From Vibrio coralliirubri (lineage in GTDB: Bacteria; Pseudomonadota; Gammaproteobacteria; Enterobacterales; Vibrionaceae): DNA of 64,000 nucleotides. The position numbers and the translations under genes are program-made. Shown one piece after another: positions 1 through 9,211 of this stretch. The notes under the pieces were generated by a model. The model saw nothing but the letters and a program-made list of their open reading frames with translations. It was not told where the DNA came from and did not search any database. Location of the stretch: assembly GCF_024347375.1 (NCBI RefSeq), contig NZ_AP025470.1, forward strand, positions 868,001-932,000. Direction: 5' to 3'. The number at the start of each line of letters is the position of its first letter. The stretch's first letter is position 1.

Positions 1-291
1 ATGAGCGACCTTGCTTCTAACATGTAACCAATGATAAGAATATCGAGCGCGTTAAAAAATGAGATAGAGTGATGAGAGCACAGCTTACTTGTTACTGACA
101 TCCAGTGGTGTGCTATCCGCTAGATTGAGCGCAGGTTACCCAAATTCTAGGTAGAACGTCGTTAGAAGTCGTTTTACCTCAAACATACGACAATATTTAA
201 TGCAGATGTTGCCGGTAAGCCACTTTAATGTCTTGTGTTTATTGATTGGCTTACAGTAACATGCAAAAAGAATAAATTAAGGGAGATAGAC
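1..291. other. Region upstream of dapA, no gene seen
   Basis: No reading frame of useful length is visible on either strand. It holds the dapA leader, ending in a GGGAGATAGAC ribosome-binding stretch just before the start codon. In E. coli the divergent neighbour of dapA is gcvR. The few minus-strand codons at the left edge are too short to assign to it. Confidence 0.5.
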
Positions 292-1170
292 ATGTTTTCA
301 GGAAGTATCGTTGCGCTAGTTACGCCATTTAATACAGATGGTGAAGTGGATTTCGACAGCCTTAAAAAGTTAGTTGAGCACCATGTTGCTGCAGGTAGTG
401 ATGGTCTGGTTGCGGTTGGCACAACAGGTGAGTCTTCAACACTCACTATTGAAGAGCATGTCAAAGTCGTCAATAAGATCGTTGAGTTTGCTGATGGTCG
501 TATTCCCGTTATCGCTGGTACAGGTGCAAACGCAACTCACGAATCTGTTCTATTCAGCCGTTTGTTGAATGGTTCTGGTATTGCTGGTTGCCTGAGCGTA
601 ACGCCTTACTACAACAAACCGACTCAAGAAGGTTTGTACCAACACTACAAAGCGATTGCTGAAGTCAGTGACGTTCCACAAATCCTATACAATGTTCCTG
701 GTCGTACTGCTGTAGACTTGCTGCCAGAAACGGTTGCTCGTCTTGCTGAGATCGAAAACATCGTTGCACTGAAAGATGCGACGGGTGATCTCGACAGAAT
801 TGCAATTCACCGTGAACTTTGTGGCGAAGACTTTATCTTACTAAGTGGTGATGACTTAACAGGTCTAGAATTTGTTAAGCGTGGTGGCGATGGCGTGATC
901 TCTGTAACGAATAATGTTGCAGCCGCTGATATGGCAACCATGTTCAAGCTAGCGAAAGAAGGTAAGTTTGAAGAAGCAGAAGCGATCAATGAGCGTTTGA
1001 TGCCTCTACATAAGAATTTGTTCGTTGAGTCTAACCCTATTCCCGTAAAATGGGCGGTTCATAAAATGGGTCTGATTGCTGAAGGTGGCTTACGTCTACC
1101 GCTGACTGAACTGTCAGAGCCAGCTCAACCTGTTGTTGCTCAAGCAATGACTGAAGCGTGCATTTACTAA
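292..1170 (+). CDS. dapA: 4-hydroxy-tetrahydrodipicolinate synthase DapA
   Basis: Condenses pyruvate with aspartate semialdehyde, the first committed step of the diaminopimelate/lysine branch, in the cytoplasm. The 292-aa product matches the usual family length. Visible signatures are the GTTGES motif at residues 43-48, the YNVPGRT motif starting at Tyr134, and the Schiff-base lysine at about K162 in ALKDATGD. A frame open from 235 would add 19 residues, but the ATG at 292 follows a good GGGAG ribosome-binding site and begins the family N-terminus ([13 protein letters not shown]). bamC follows 49 bp downstream, as in E. coli, and the pathway partner dapE lies about 2 kb away on the other strand. 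Confidence 0.97.
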   Translation: MFSGSIVALVTPFNTDGEVDFDSLKKLVEHHVAAGSDGLVAVGTTGESSTLTIEEHVKVVNKIVEFADGRIPVIAGTGANATHESVLFSRLLNGSGIAGCLSVTPYYNKPTQEGLYQHYKAIAEVSDVPQILYNVPGRTAVDLLPETVARLAEIENIVALKDATGDLDRIAIHRELCGEDFILLSGDDLTGLEFVKRGGDGVISVTNNVAAADMATMFKLAKEGKFEEAEAINERLMPLHKNLFVESNPIPVKWAVHKMGLIAEGGLRLPLTELSEPAQPVVAQAMTEACIY

Positions 1171-1184
1171 AAACGTATGAAGTG

Positions 1185-1207
1185 ATGCCGAAGCGAACCT
1201 TCGGCAT
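1185..1207 (+). repeat. dapA-bamC intercistronic hairpin
   Basis: A perfect 9-bp inverted repeat, ATGCCGAAG and CTTCGGCAT around a 5-nt loop, lies between the dapA stop and the bamC ribosome-binding site. Only a short T run follows. It is more likely an attenuator or mRNA-stability hairpin than a full terminator. Confidence 0.6.
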
Positions 1208-1219
1208 TTAGGAGTATAA

Positions 1220-2266
1220 ATGAAGTATTCTCACCAGCTAGTGATTGGGTCACTGGCTGTTTTCGTTCTTACAGCATGTTCTGGCAGCCCGACTCAACGT
1301 CGTCAAGCCAAAGATGATTTCGAATACTTAGAAACACCTGAGTTTTCACAATGGCAGTTGCCTGAAGATGCTCAGCCTCAGTTCTACCCAAATTATGACA
1401 TCCCGAGCGGTGACTTCACTGGTGGTGTAGGCCCTGCTGTGGATATTCGTCCACCACAACAGGTACTTGAGTTGATCCCTGGTGCTCGTGCGGAGCGTCA
1501 AAACGGTGAAGTAACGTTATGGCTGCTTCGTGCTGAAGAAGCAGACCGTGTATGGCAAACGGCTGTCGACATGTTAGCTCAACGTGGTATTGGTATTCGT
1601 GAACAGTCTGAGAATGAGATTGAGACCGATTGGGTTACTTGGGTTTCTGAAGACGAAGACGTAGAGATTGGCAGCCGCTACTCTATCTCTCGCTTCCAAG
1701 CGAACAACCGTCATGGCTTCAAGATTAATCTGATTGATTGGCGTGAAGGTACTGAAGAGAAACCGGTAACGGCAACCAATAAAGAGCGTTACAACGCGTT
1801 CCTGACTAACCTAGTTATGGCTAAGTACGATGAAAACCTTCGTGCTGAAGCGGAGCTGAAAGCGCAAGAGTTGGTGAAGCATATTCCAATCTCAATCGGT
1901 GCTGACCGCAGTGGTTTCCTGGTGATTATTGCTCGTACACCATACAATGTATTCTGGCAACATCTGCCTAGCTTGTTGCCTGAAATGGGCTTTGAGCTTG
2001 AAGAACGCAATCAATCTCAGGGTACGGTGAAGGCGAAGTACGCCGCGCCAGATGATGAATTCTGGGAAGAAATTGGCCTACAGCCTATCGACTTAGCGCC
2101 AGGCACTTACAACTTCCTATTTGGTGACCTTGGCAACCGTACGTCAATCAACGTAACGGATGCATCAGGTAAGCCAGTAGAAGAAGAGCTGCTTAAATCA
2201 ATGGTTCCGATATTAGCGCATATTGCTGACCAAACCAAAGATGACAAAGAAGCGAAAGCTGAGTAG
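1220..2266 (+). CDS. bamC: Outer membrane assembly lipoprotein BamC
   Basis: Lipoprotein subunit of the BAM complex that inserts beta-barrel proteins into the outer membrane. The 348-aa protein starts with a lipoprotein signal peptide; the lipobox LTAC puts the acylated Cys at residue 20. It is followed by a disordered segment rich in charged residues, as in the known BamC N-terminus that lies over BamD, and then the two helix-grip regions. The position directly after dapA is the conserved enterobacterial and Vibrio arrangement (formerly nlpB). An AGGAG site precedes the ATG. A strong terminator follows. Confidence 0.93.
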   Translation: MKYSHQLVIGSLAVFVLTACSGSPTQRRQAKDDFEYLETPEFSQWQLPEDAQPQFYPNYDIPSGDFTGGVGPAVDIRPPQQVLELIPGARAERQNGEVTLWLLRAEEADRVWQTAVDMLAQRGIGIREQSENEIETDWVTWVSEDEDVEIGSRYSISRFQANNRHGFKINLIDWREGTEEKPVTATNKERYNAFLTNLVMAKYDENLRAEAELKAQELVKHIPISIGADRSGFLVIIARTPYNVFWQHLPSLLPEMGFELEERNQSQGTVKAKYAAPDDEFWEEIGLQPIDLAPGTYNFLFGDLGNRTSINVTDASGKPVEEELLKSMVPILAHIADQTKDDKEAKAE

Positions 2267-2322
2267 TCATTCAAGCCGTCACAAGCTGAGTTAAATCAGC
2301 GTTGTGATTAGCTCAAGCAAAT

Positions 2323-2354
2323 AAAAAAGAGGACACACTGTGTCCTCTTTTTTG
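2323..2354. terminator. Bidirectional terminator, bamC / DUF2897 gene
   Basis: GAGGACAC and GTGTCCTC around a 3-nt loop, flanked by A6 on the left and T7 on the right. It can stop both the rightward bamC transcript and the leftward transcript converging from 2412. Confidence 0.9.
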
Positions 2355-2411
2355 TATTCGTTGTCATCTGGCTATATTGGTCAATCAAGCTGATTAGCCA
2401 AAGCAAAAAAG

Positions 2412-2621
2412 CTATGCGTCTTTATTGTTTTTGGATTCTTCTTTTTCAGCTTTCTCTTGGTTAAGTTTATCCAAGCGATTGAGCTTATCTAAGTCTCGCT
2501 CGGTTTTACCACGCCCCGTCAGATCCATATTGGCGGTCTGTTTGAGCGCTGCGATGTTACCCACCACAACGCTAACCACGATGATGATGATAACCCAAGG
2601 GTTTGTAAGCCACTCCAACAT
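2412..2621 (-). CDS. Small membrane protein, DUF2897-like
   Basis: A 69-aa protein with one N-terminal transmembrane helix (about residues 7-27, PWVIIIIVVSVVVGNIAAL) and a highly charged, Lys/Glu-rich cytoplasmic tail. This shape and sequence fit the DUF2897 family, found beside dapE-type loci in vibrios. No function is known. It lies 8 bp after the M15 peptidase gene and is probably cotranscribed with it and dapE. E. coli has a different small membrane protein (YpfN) in the equivalent position, so the slot may be functionally conserved, which is inference only. Confidence 0.8.
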   Translation of the reverse strand: MLEWLTNPWVIIIIVVSVVVGNIAALKQTANMDLTGRGKTERDLDKLNRLDKLNQEKAEKEESKNNKDA

Positions 2622-2629
2622 AAGCGCTC

Positions 2630-3304
2630 CTAATGACTGATATTCGCTACGAAGCGCGCATAGATCTCGTCTAGCTGCTCTATAATAATCTCATACCCTA
2701 ATATTGGCTTAGATTGGAGTTGCTTGCCAAGTAAAGTCGGAGATAACTGTGATAAGCACGACTCCGATACTTTGCGATGGCTGATATGCCACGGTTCGAT
2801 TGCCACACCGCCGAGGTCTTCGCTATAAGGAAAAAAGAACCCAAATTGCGAAGCGTGAACAAATAACCATTGGTAAAACGCTTGCTGGTGGCCAGTAAGG
2901 TATTCCCATGGCTCTAATTGCAGCTGTGTGCCTTCAGGTAAGTCGTTTCGAGCAAAGACATCAAAGTCACAACCCCAATGGTGACGGCTTGCTCCGGGAA
3001 GGGCAGACCACCTCAGGATTGCCGATAACTTTTGATGTTCAGTCAGTGTTGATGGATCAAGAGGTTGGCTTTCTGAATCTAATATCGGAGCTTCGCCAGA
3101 AAACTTACGGTTCCAAATCAGAGATTGCCTTTCATAGTCGCGAAAGCCACTGGCAATCTCCATTTTAAAACCAGCGAGCTGAGCAGCTTCAATCAAATTA
3201 TTCAGGTCATTCTTAACCTCACTGTGGACCAAAAAGCTCTTGGTGCCGATCAGGCAAGGCTCTAGATGAGAATCTGATTGTCCGGTAAGCTGCTCTGGTG
3301 TCAT
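2630..3304 (-). CDS. M15 family D-alanyl-D-alanine carboxypeptidase-like protein
   Basis: A 224-aa protein of the VanY/DacY-type M15B peptidases, which trim the terminal D-Ala of peptidoglycan stem peptides. The zinc-site motifs are visible: SRHHWGCDFDVF supplies the first His and the Asp (HxxxxxxD), and EPWHIS supplies the catalytic Glu and the second His. An SGFRDYERQ motif, typical of the family, lies upstream of these. No clear signal peptide is seen, so it may act in the cytoplasm or be exported by another route. It sits between dapE and the DUF2897 gene on the same strand, giving a cell-wall/DAP-related neighbourhood. Confidence 0.85.
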   Translation of the reverse strand: MTPEQLTGQSDSHLEPCLIGTKSFLVHSEVKNDLNNLIEAAQLAGFKMEIASGFRDYERQSLIWNRKFSGEAPILDSESQPLDPSTLTEHQKLSAILRWSALPGASRHHWGCDFDVFARNDLPEGTQLQLEPWEYLTGHQQAFYQWLFVHASQFGFFFPYSEDLGGVAIEPWHISHRKVSESCLSQLSPTLLGKQLQSKPILGYEIIIEQLDEIYARFVANISH

Positions 3305-3349
3305 AACGAGTCTCTCAATAATTAGATGCTATGAATCGCTGATGAAAGA

Positions 3350-4486
3350 CTATTTAGCGAACAGGTTCACTAATGTTCTTTCGTACATGTCAGTTAGCTT
3401 TTCTAAATCGGCTACCTTCACGCATTCGTTAACCTTGTGAATCGTTGCATTGACAGGGCCTAGTTCAACCACTTGTCCGCCCATACGTGCAATAAAGCGA
3501 CCATCAGACGTACCGCCAGTCGTTAGCAGAGCTGGTTTCACATCATTGACGTGACCCACAGCATCAACAATAGCATCAAGCAGTGAACCTGCGTCGGTTA
3601 AGAACGGGTCGCCATTGAATGTCCACTTAAGGTCGTATTCGAAATCATATTTGTCGAGTGTTGTTGTGATGCGCTCAACGATGATGTCGTTGCTTAACTC
3701 GGTACTAAAACGTAGGTTAAACTGAACATTAAACTCACCAGGGATCACGTTTGAAGCGCCAGTACCCGCACTCACATTTGGAATCTGGAAGCTCGTTGGC
3801 GGGAAGTAATCATTACCTTTGTCCCACTCAGTTGTTGCCAGCTCATTAATAGCAAGCAGGGAGCTATGTACTGGGTTGTTTGCTAGGTGAGGGTAGGCAA
3901 CATGACCTTGTGTACCTTTAATCGTTAGATCGCCTGTGATAGAGCCACGACGGCCGTTCTTCACAACATCGCCTACGAACTCAGTGCTTGATGGTTCACC
4001 AACAATACACATGTCGATGTTCTCACCACGAGCCATCAGAGCTTCAACAACACGTACGGTACCGTTGATGAACGGGCCTTCTTCATCCGATGTGATAAGG
4101 AAACCGATTGAACCTGTGTGGTTTGGATGCTCCGCAATGAACTGCTCGACTGCAACAATCATTGAAGCCAGAGAGCCTTTCATGTCCGCTGCGCCGCGGC
4201 CGTGTAGGAAACCGTCTACGATAGTCGGTTCGAATGGTTTAGTGTTCCACTGCTCAATCGGGCCAGCAGGAACAACATCAGTGTGGCCAGCAAAGGCAAA
4301 CAGAGGCGCTTCGGTACCACGACGAGCCCAAAAGTTCGTCGTATCTTCAAATACCATCACTTCGATTTCAAAACCGAGCGCTTTTAAGCGATTAATCATC
4401 AGCTCTTGGCAGCCTGCATCTTCAGGTGTTACCGATTGACGGCTAATGAGGTCTTTTGCCAGAGCCAAAGTTGGGCTATCTGTCAT
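3350..4486 (-). CDS. dapE: Succinyl-diaminopimelate desuccinylase DapE
   Basis: Zinc-dependent hydrolase that converts N-succinyl-LL-DAP to LL-DAP and succinate, in the same pathway as DapA. At 378 aa it matches the family. M20 motifs are seen: FAGHTDVVP (metal His and Asp), GRGAADMKG (bridging Asp), TSDEEGP (general base Glu), and a C-terminal [10 protein letters not shown] with the second metal His. It heads a leftward group with the M15 peptidase and DUF2897 genes, and yffB lies upstream on the same strand, as in E. coli where yffB-dapE are adjacent. Confidence 0.96.
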   Translation of the reverse strand: MTDSPTLALAKDLISRQSVTPEDAGCQELMINRLKALGFEIEVMVFEDTTNFWARRGTEAPLFAFAGHTDVVPAGPIEQWNTKPFEPTIVDGFLHGRGAADMKGSLASMIVAVEQFIAEHPNHTGSIGFLITSDEEGPFINGTVRVVEALMARGENIDMCIVGEPSSTEFVGDVVKNGRRGSITGDLTIKGTQGHVAYPHLANNPVHSSLLAINELATTEWDKGNDYFPPTSFQIPNVSAGTGASNVIPGEFNVQFNLRFSTELSNDIIVERITTTLDKYDFEYDLKWTFNGDPFLTDAGSLLDAIVDAVGHVNDVKPALLTTGGTSDGRFIARMGGQVVELGPVNATIHKVNECVKVADLEKLTDMYERTLVNLFAK

Positions 4487-4585
4487 CCTTGAATTCCTTG
4501 TTTAAATAAAACGTCTAGTCATTAATTTTTAGGGCGCTGATTCAATGATCAACGTCCTGTTGTCTGTCTATGTCAATACGACGAT

Positions 4586-4933
4586 CTAAGCAAAAATAGC
4601 CGCGTATTGGTCGGCTTTAAATCCGATGTGAAGCTTGCCCTCTACTTTTAAGATTGGGCGCTTGATCATTGCAGGTTGTTCAACAAGCAAAGTCACCGCT
4701 TTTTCTTCTGTTAGGGTGTCTTTCTGTTCCTGAGAAAGTTGGCGATAAGTCGTACCACGTTTGTTTAGCACAAGCTCCCAACCTAGCTCAGAGCAGAAGC
4801 TTGTTACTAGCTCTTCTGTGATGCCTTGTTTGCGATAATCGTGAAATTCGAACTCGATACCTTCAGCTTCGAGCCATTTCTTTGCTTTTTTAATGGTGTC
4901 GCAATTTGGGATACCAAACATGGTGATAGTCAT
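4586..4933 (-). CDS. yffB: ArsC/Spx-family protein YffB
   Basis: A 115-aa thioredoxin-fold protein of the ArsC/Spx superfamily. The opening MFGIPNCDTIKKAKKWL is nearly that of E. coli YffB, with one Cys in a CDTI context in place of the CxxC of true redox proteins. Later motifs are NKRGTTYRQL and PAMIKRPIL, the latter typical of the superfamily's substrate loop. YffB has been proposed to be a glutathione-dependent thiol reductase; its role is not settled. It lies about 100 bp upstream of dapE. Confidence 0.9.
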   Translation of the reverse strand: MTITMFGIPNCDTIKKAKKWLEAEGIEFEFHDYRKQGITEELVTSFCSELGWELVLNKRGTTYRQLSQEQKDTLTEEKAVTLLVEQPAMIKRPILKVEGKLHIGFKADQYAAIFA

Positions 4934-5138
4934 TATTCTTCCTTTGAGTGATTTTATTTCATTGTTATGAGTTGAATCCTATCAGGAAGCAGCAACTCAG
5001 ACAAAATAGAGTGATGAATATTTCATAGAGTGAAAAAAAAGCGTAAGAAAATGTCACTATTGGAGACTTATTGATCAGCCTCAACATGTTGTCAGCGAAA
5101 AAAGAAATAATTGAGCTGCACATATATAGGAGGTGTCA

Positions 5139-5426
5139 ATGGAGTTGAGTCCTGTTTTTGCAAGGCGGCTATATTTAGCATTGTTAGTGGAAAGCCTTGA
5201 TAGGCCAAATGTGCCTAAACTCATCGAAAAAACGGGGTGGCCTCGTCGTACTATTCAAGATGTACTCAAGGCGTTACCGGGGATCGGTATCGAACTTATG
5301 TTTGTTCAAGATGGGCGACGTCATAATGATGGCTATTACCAGTTATCCGACTGGGGGCCATTTGATAGTCAATGGGTTATCCAGCGTAAAGGCGATATAG
5401 CAACAAGCCTTGGATTTAGTGCATAA
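5139..5426 (+). CDS. Small winged helix-turn-helix protein
   Basis: A 95-aa putative DNA-binding protein. The LIEKTGWPRRTIQDVLKAL segment has the pattern of a helix-turn-helix and the C-terminal half could form the wing. It resembles the small winged-HTH family often listed as HTH_43, but I am not certain of the family. The ATG at 5139 is chosen over a GTG at 5133 because AGGAGG at 5128-5133 is then spaced correctly. It is a single-gene unit: divergent from yffB and closed by a strong terminator. Its targets are unknown. Confidence 0.75.
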   Translation: MELSPVFARRLYLALLVESLDRPNVPKLIEKTGWPRRTIQDVLKALPGIGIELMFVQDGRRHNDGYYQLSDWGPFDSQWVIQRKGDIATSLGFSA

Positions 5427-5454
5427 GCCAGCGAAAGCTGGCTTTCTTTTTTTA
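5425..5454 (+). terminator. Terminator after winged-HTH gene
   Basis: AGCCAGC and GCTGGCT with a GAAA tetraloop, followed by a T-rich run. It begins at the stop codon of the preceding gene. Confidence 0.85.
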
Positions 5455-5517
5455 GAATAGAAATAGTAGGGAGCACCTCGCTCATTTGAGTGGTGAGCGA
5501 GCTCATTACGTTTCTAT

Positions 5518-5850
5518 TTACTTACACAGATAGGCAGTTCCCAGCATAGTCACGGATGTGGAAAAATCTTGGGGAAGTGTGAATATCACGGTATCTGCAC
5601 CTAGCTCAATCGTATTCGACTTGAGTTCATTCATGGCGCCTTGAATTAATGTGTCATTCGGGTAAAACAGGTAGCTGTACCAATGGCCTTCGCTGCCTGT
5701 GACTTCCCCTTTATACTCGCATTGCTCGATATTAATCACACCGTGGTAATCCATTTGCACTTTGTCAGCTTCGCTATGAGGTATTGATGTTGGTGTTGTG
5801 CAACCTAACAATGCACCACTCATAGCTAAAGCGATTAATTCCTTTTTCAT
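5518..5850 (-). CDS. Putative lipoprotein, DUF4156-like
   Basis: A 110-aa protein with a lipoprotein signal peptide (MKKELIALAMSGALLGC, lipobox LLGC, Cys17). The mature part has one further pair of cysteines (EQCEYKGEV near the start and YLCK at the end) that could form a disulfide. The pattern of a Cys-x-x-x-Gly-x-Val strand and a late AMNELKSNTIELGADTV helix resembles DUF4156 lipoproteins. The family assignment is by eye and moderate. It is 12 bp downstream of the DUF2956 gene on the same strand, so the two are probably cotranscribed. Function unknown. Confidence 0.7.
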   Translation of the reverse strand: MKKELIALAMSGALLGCTTPTSIPHSEADKVQMDYHGVINIEQCEYKGEVTGSEGHWYSYLFYPNDTLIQGAMNELKSNTIELGADTVIFTLPQDFSTSVTMLGTAYLCK

Positions 5851-5862
5851 ACGATTACCCTG

Positions 5863-6207
5863 TTATTTCATCAAATAAATCGCGAAGCCTATCCAGCTAG
5901 CGATCAGTAGTAGCCACGGTAATTTGCTGCCGTGATTTGATGTTGTTTCAACACTCGTGTCGACATTCTGTTCTTGGTCTTGATTAGTCTGTTGAGTTTG
6001 TTTCTCTTTCTGTACACGCTTTTTTGCTTTGTCGGCTTGGCGACTGCGCTCTTTTTGCTGTTTCTTGTACAGTGCGATGCCTTTCTCGATACCTTGAGCA
6101 ATCAACTTGGTTTGTTCTTTGGTTTGAGCTGGCTTTTGAGTCGCTTTGGCTATCTTCAGTGCTTCTTGTTGAGATTCAACAGACGGCGTATTAGTTTTCT
6201 TTTTCAT
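5863..6207 (-). CDS. DUF2956 family protein
   Basis: A 114-aa protein opening MKKKTNTPSVESQQEALKIA, with a QTKEQTKLIAQGIEKGI segment characteristic of DUF2956. A very basic, Gln/Lys-rich middle part, probably helical, is followed by one C-terminal transmembrane helix (LPWLLLIASWIGFAIYLMK), suggesting a tail-anchored inner-membrane protein. The start at 6207 is preferred to an in-frame upstream start at 6252 because it gives the family N-terminus. It is divergent from the DUF2919 gene. Function unknown. Confidence 0.8.
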   Translation of the reverse strand: MKKKTNTPSVESQQEALKIAKATQKPAQTKEQTKLIAQGIEKGIALYKKQQKERSRQADKAKKRVQKEKQTQQTNQDQEQNVDTSVETTSNHGSKLPWLLLIASWIGFAIYLMK

Positions 6208-6307
6208 ACTGAGTTCGATAATTAAAACGGATTGGCTACTAAGATAACGCAAAGCTAGTTAAGTATGAATGATTTGCGTTAAAGTGTTGGTTTGAAAATA
6301 ACTGAAA

Positions 6308-6778
6308 GTGAGATTTGTGCGGTACTCCATAGAACAATACGATAAGCACGGCTTTTTAAAAGCCCCAATCCTATTATGGTTAGGTTGGCTGTTTCTGGCG
6401 AAAGCTTTGGTTGTTTTCATTGTCGCAGGAGCAAGCCGAGAGTCGGGCACTGACATACTCGAAATTATCTATCCAGATCATCAAATGTTTTATGTTGGGA
6501 TCGCGTTGAGTGTGCCTAGTTTGCTACTGATGTGGCTATTTGGACTAAGATCGCCAGATAGAAAACGCCTCAATAAAGTCGTGTCTTGGGGGCGTTGGGT
6601 CACCATGACGGCTATCTTGGCGCAGAGCTCACATACGATTTATTTGATCTATTTGGATAATGGATGGTTCCGCTGGTCCAATGGCATCACTTTATTGCTG
6701 CTTTTATGGTTATCGCTTTACCTGACTAATAGCCATGCTGCTAGGGATTGCTTTAAAGTGGTTGAGCACGAAGACTGA
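6308..6778 (+). CDS. DUF2919 (YfeZ-like) inner membrane protein
   Basis: A 156-aa protein with four hydrophobic segments (about residues 20-42, 58-78, 92-112 and 122-140) and the YSIEQYDKHGFLKAPILLWL opening typical of DUF2919/YfeZ. The start is uncertain: GTG at 6308 as given, or GTG at 6317, which has AAAGTGAG upstream. The next gene is a YfeX-type peroxidase; yfeX and yfeZ are also close neighbours in E. coli, which supports the assignment. No function has been established for the family. Confidence 0.8.
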   Translation: MRFVRYSIEQYDKHGFLKAPILLWLGWLFLAKALVVFIVAGASRESGTDILEIIYPDHQMFYVGIALSVPSLLLMWLFGLRSPDRKRLNKVVSWGRWVTMTAILAQSSHTIYLIYLDNGWFRWSNGITLLLLLWLSLYLTNSHAARDCFKVVEHED

Positions 6779-6844
6779 TTCTCATCAAAACATTTGTCCC
6801 ATTCCCAATTATACTTAGAAGCTAAAAAATGAAAGGATTAATCT

Positions 6845-7768
6845 ATGCTTAACATCTCAAATGAGCAGCCTAAAATTCAAAGCGCTATCTTGCCAGAAGC
6901 TGGGCCTTTCGCTCTTTATGTTCAACTGAAAGTGAATGCTAACGCTGCTAATGTTTTAGCGGAACTTCAAAAGCTTCCGAGTTTAATCGACGAATTAAAC
7001 CAAACTCAACCTGATGCGAACTTAACGGCATCGGTTGCGTTCTCAAAAGCTTTTTGGGATAAGTTCGAACAAGCAGCGCCCGCTGATTTGATTGACTTCC
7101 CTGCGCTGGGTGAAGGTGATATCACTGCACCGAGCACACTGTCTGACGTTCTGATTCACTGTCATTCAAATCGACATGATCTGCACTTCTTTATCTTGCG
7201 TAAATTGCTATCTGAAGTAGCGGCTGATGTTGAAGTGGTTGATGAAACTTATGGTTACCGCTTCCTAGACTCTCGTGACATGACAGACTTTGTTGATGGC
7301 ACTGAAAACCCGAAAGATGCACAACGTGCTGAAGTCGCTATTGTGCCTGAGGGTGAATTCGCTGGTGGTAGTTATGTGATGGTGCAGCGTTTTGTGCACA
7401 ACCTGCCAGCTTGGAATCGTTTGAATGTATCGGCACAAGAGAAAGTGATTGGCCGAACTAAACCTGATTCAATTGAGTTAGATGATGTTCCTGCGGCGTC
7501 TCACGTTGGCCGTGTGGATATCAAAGAAGAAGGCAAGGGGCTTAAGATTGTTCGCCACAGCCTACCTTATGGTACTGCTACGGGCGATCACGGCTTATTG
7601 TTCATTGCTTACTGTAACGTTCGTCATAACTTCGATGCGATGTTAGAGAGCATGTACGGCGCAACAGATGGCAAAACAGACCAACTGCTTCGCTTTACCA
7701 AAGCAGTGACTGGCGCTTACTACTTTGCACCTTCAACTGACATGTTGAGCGCATTAACGATTAAGTAA
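6845..7768 (+). CDS. yfeX: Dyp-type heme peroxidase, YfeX-like
   Basis: A 307-aa cytoplasmic dye-decolorising peroxidase. Key residues are visible: the catalytic Asp151 in FVDGTENP (the GXXDG region of the family), the likely proximal heme ligand His220 in ASHVGRVD, and the distal Arg237 in IVRHSLPYG. The C-terminal LLRFTKAVTGAYYFAPS is near-identical to E. coli YfeX, and no Tat signal is present, which separates it from EfeB. YfeX has been linked to porphyrinogen oxidation and heme chemistry. A strong terminator follows before the flagellin genes. An AAAGGA site precedes the ATG. Confidence 0.93.
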   Translation: MLNISNEQPKIQSAILPEAGPFALYVQLKVNANAANVLAELQKLPSLIDELNQTQPDANLTASVAFSKAFWDKFEQAAPADLIDFPALGEGDITAPSTLSDVLIHCHSNRHDLHFFILRKLLSEVAADVEVVDETYGYRFLDSRDMTDFVDGTENPKDAQRAEVAIVPEGEFAGGSYVMVQRFVHNLPAWNRLNVSAQEKVIGRTKPDSIELDDVPAASHVGRVDIKEEGKGLKIVRHSLPYGTATGDHGLLFIAYCNVRHNFDAMLESMYGATDGKTDQLLRFTKAVTGAYYFAPSTDMLSALTIK

Positions 7769-7790
7769 ATCACCTCATCTGCAGTAAAGA

Positions 7791-7815
7791 AAGGGAGCCT
7801 CAGGGCTCCTTTTTT
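7791..7815 (+). terminator. Terminator after yfeX
   Basis: GGGAGCC and GGCTCC arms with a TCAG loop, then T6. The -35 box of the flagellin promoter begins only 3 bp after the T run. Confidence 0.88.
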
Positions 7816-7817
7816 AT

Positions 7818-7844
7818 TAAAGCTTTATATGAACTGGTCGATAT
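7818..7844 (+). promoter_or_regulatory. Sigma-28 (FliA) promoter of first flagellin gene
   Basis: TAAAGCTT, an 11-bp spacer, then GTCGATAT, against the consensus TAAAGTTT-N11-GCCGATAA. It ends 45 bp before the flagellin start codon. Confidence 0.8.
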
Positions 7845-7889
7845 AAGAGCAATCGTGAGTTTTATTCATCTTTTTGTAAGCGAAGGTCT

Positions 7890-9023
7890 ATGGCTATCAC
7901 TGTTAATACGAATGTCTCGGCGTTAGTGGCTCAGAGAAACCTCTCTAATGCTAATAACATGCTGAACCAATCTTTGGAGCGCTTAGCTTCAGGGAGCCGT
8001 ATTAATAGCGCAAAAGACGACGCTGCTGGCTTACAGATCTCGAATCGATTAGAAGCACAGATGAGTGGCATTGATGTTGCCGTTCGAAATGCTAACGACG
8101 GTATCTCCATTATGCAGACTGCAGAAGGAGCGATGAATGAAACCACTAATATCATGCAGCGCATGCGAGACTTATCCCTACAAGCGAGTAACGGCTCGAA
8201 TAGTTCATCGGAACGAATCGCTATTCAAGAAGAAGTCACCGCCTTAAATGACGAGCTGAATCGAATTGCCGAAACCACCTCATTCGGTGGTAAAAAGCTC
8301 CTTAACGGCAGTTTTGGGCACACCTCGTTTCAAATCGGCGGCAGTTCGGGCGAAGCCGTGCAGATTGGTTTGAAAAGCATGCGTACTGATGACATCAACA
8401 TGGGCGGCTTTAGCTACGTTGCTAATGGCATGGCCAGTGATTCATGGGAAGTGAAATCAAACCAGAATGATATGACGATGTCGTTTACTGATCGTTTTGG
8501 TCAGCTACAAGAGATCACCATCAACGCGAAAGCGGGTGATGACATTGAAGAGTTAGCGACTTACATTAATGGTCAAACCGATCTCGTATCGGCTTCTGTT
8601 AATGATGACGGACAGCTTCAGATTTATATGTCTGGTGAAGATACCTCGGGCACGATCTCTTTTTCAGGTTCGTTAGCCAGTGAGCTTTCCATGTCTGCGG
8701 GTTATTACGAATCAGTCGATGACATCAATGTAACGGATGTGGGTGGTGCTCAGCGTGCTGTCTCTATTTTGGATACGGCGATGAAGTATGTCGATAGCCA
8801 TCGCTCTGAATTAGGGGCAATGCAAAACCGCTTTGATCATGCCATTAATAATCTTGAAAACGTTCATGAGAATTTGGCGACATCAAACAGTCGAATCAAA
8901 GATACCGACTACGCCAAAGAAACCACTCAAATGCTCAAGCAACAAATACTTCAGCAAGTGAGCACAACGATACTCGCTCAAGCCAAGCAAGCGCCGAACC
9001 TTGCCTTAACCTTATTAGGGTAA
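7890..9023 (+). CDS. Flagellin (polar filament subunit), first copy
   Basis: A 377-aa flagellin of the Vibrio polar family (FlaA-FlaF group; which paralogue cannot be fixed here). The N-terminal D0/D1 part ([36 protein letters not shown]) and C-terminal D1/D0 part ([18 protein letters not shown]) are canonical, with a variable D2/D3 region at about residues 170-280. There is no signal peptide, as expected for type III export. It lies 296 bp upstream of a second flagellin of exactly the same length. Its Arg codons are often CGA, and overall codon choice looks much less optimised than in the second copy, which suggests a minor filament component. Confidence 0.95.
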   Translation: MAITVNTNVSALVAQRNLSNANNMLNQSLERLASGSRINSAKDDAAGLQISNRLEAQMSGIDVAVRNANDGISIMQTAEGAMNETTNIMQRMRDLSLQASNGSNSSSERIAIQEEVTALNDELNRIAETTSFGGKKLLNGSFGHTSFQIGGSSGEAVQIGLKSMRTDDINMGGFSYVANGMASDSWEVKSNQNDMTMSFTDRFGQLQEITINAKAGDDIEELATYINGQTDLVSASVNDDGQLQIYMSGEDTSGTISFSGSLASELSMSAGYYESVDDINVTDVGGAQRAVSILDTAMKYVDSHRSELGAMQNRFDHAINNLENVHENLATSNSRIKDTDYAKETTQMLKQQILQQVSTTILAQAKQAPNLALTLLG

Positions 9024-9211
9024 TAAATCACCTCAAATCTTATAAAGGTGTTTCAACTTAATCAGTCCATTTGGTTAATTAAAATACAAATTATCGCTCG
9101 ACCGACTTATCGGCAACTTTAGCGTTTTTCTCATCTTTTTTTGATAATTTCACTGCCAGTCACGCTTTCTTCTCCTTTATCGCTATTTCTTTAATTTTGT
9201 TGTTTTTTTCC

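Noticed and set aside
1..24. Possible 5' end of a leftward gcvR at the window edge
   Set aside because: The few codons visible on the minus strand do not match the GcvR N-terminus as I know it, and the stretch is too short to judge.
3936..4439. 167-codon frame antisense to dapE
   Set aside because: It lies wholly inside dapE on the opposite strand, has no ribosome-binding site or family features, and reflects codon bias of dapE.
9097..9122. Minus-strand FliA-like sequence (TAAAGTT next to GCCGATAA)
   Set aside because: The two boxes abut without the 11-bp spacer needed, so it is not a usable sigma-28 promoter.
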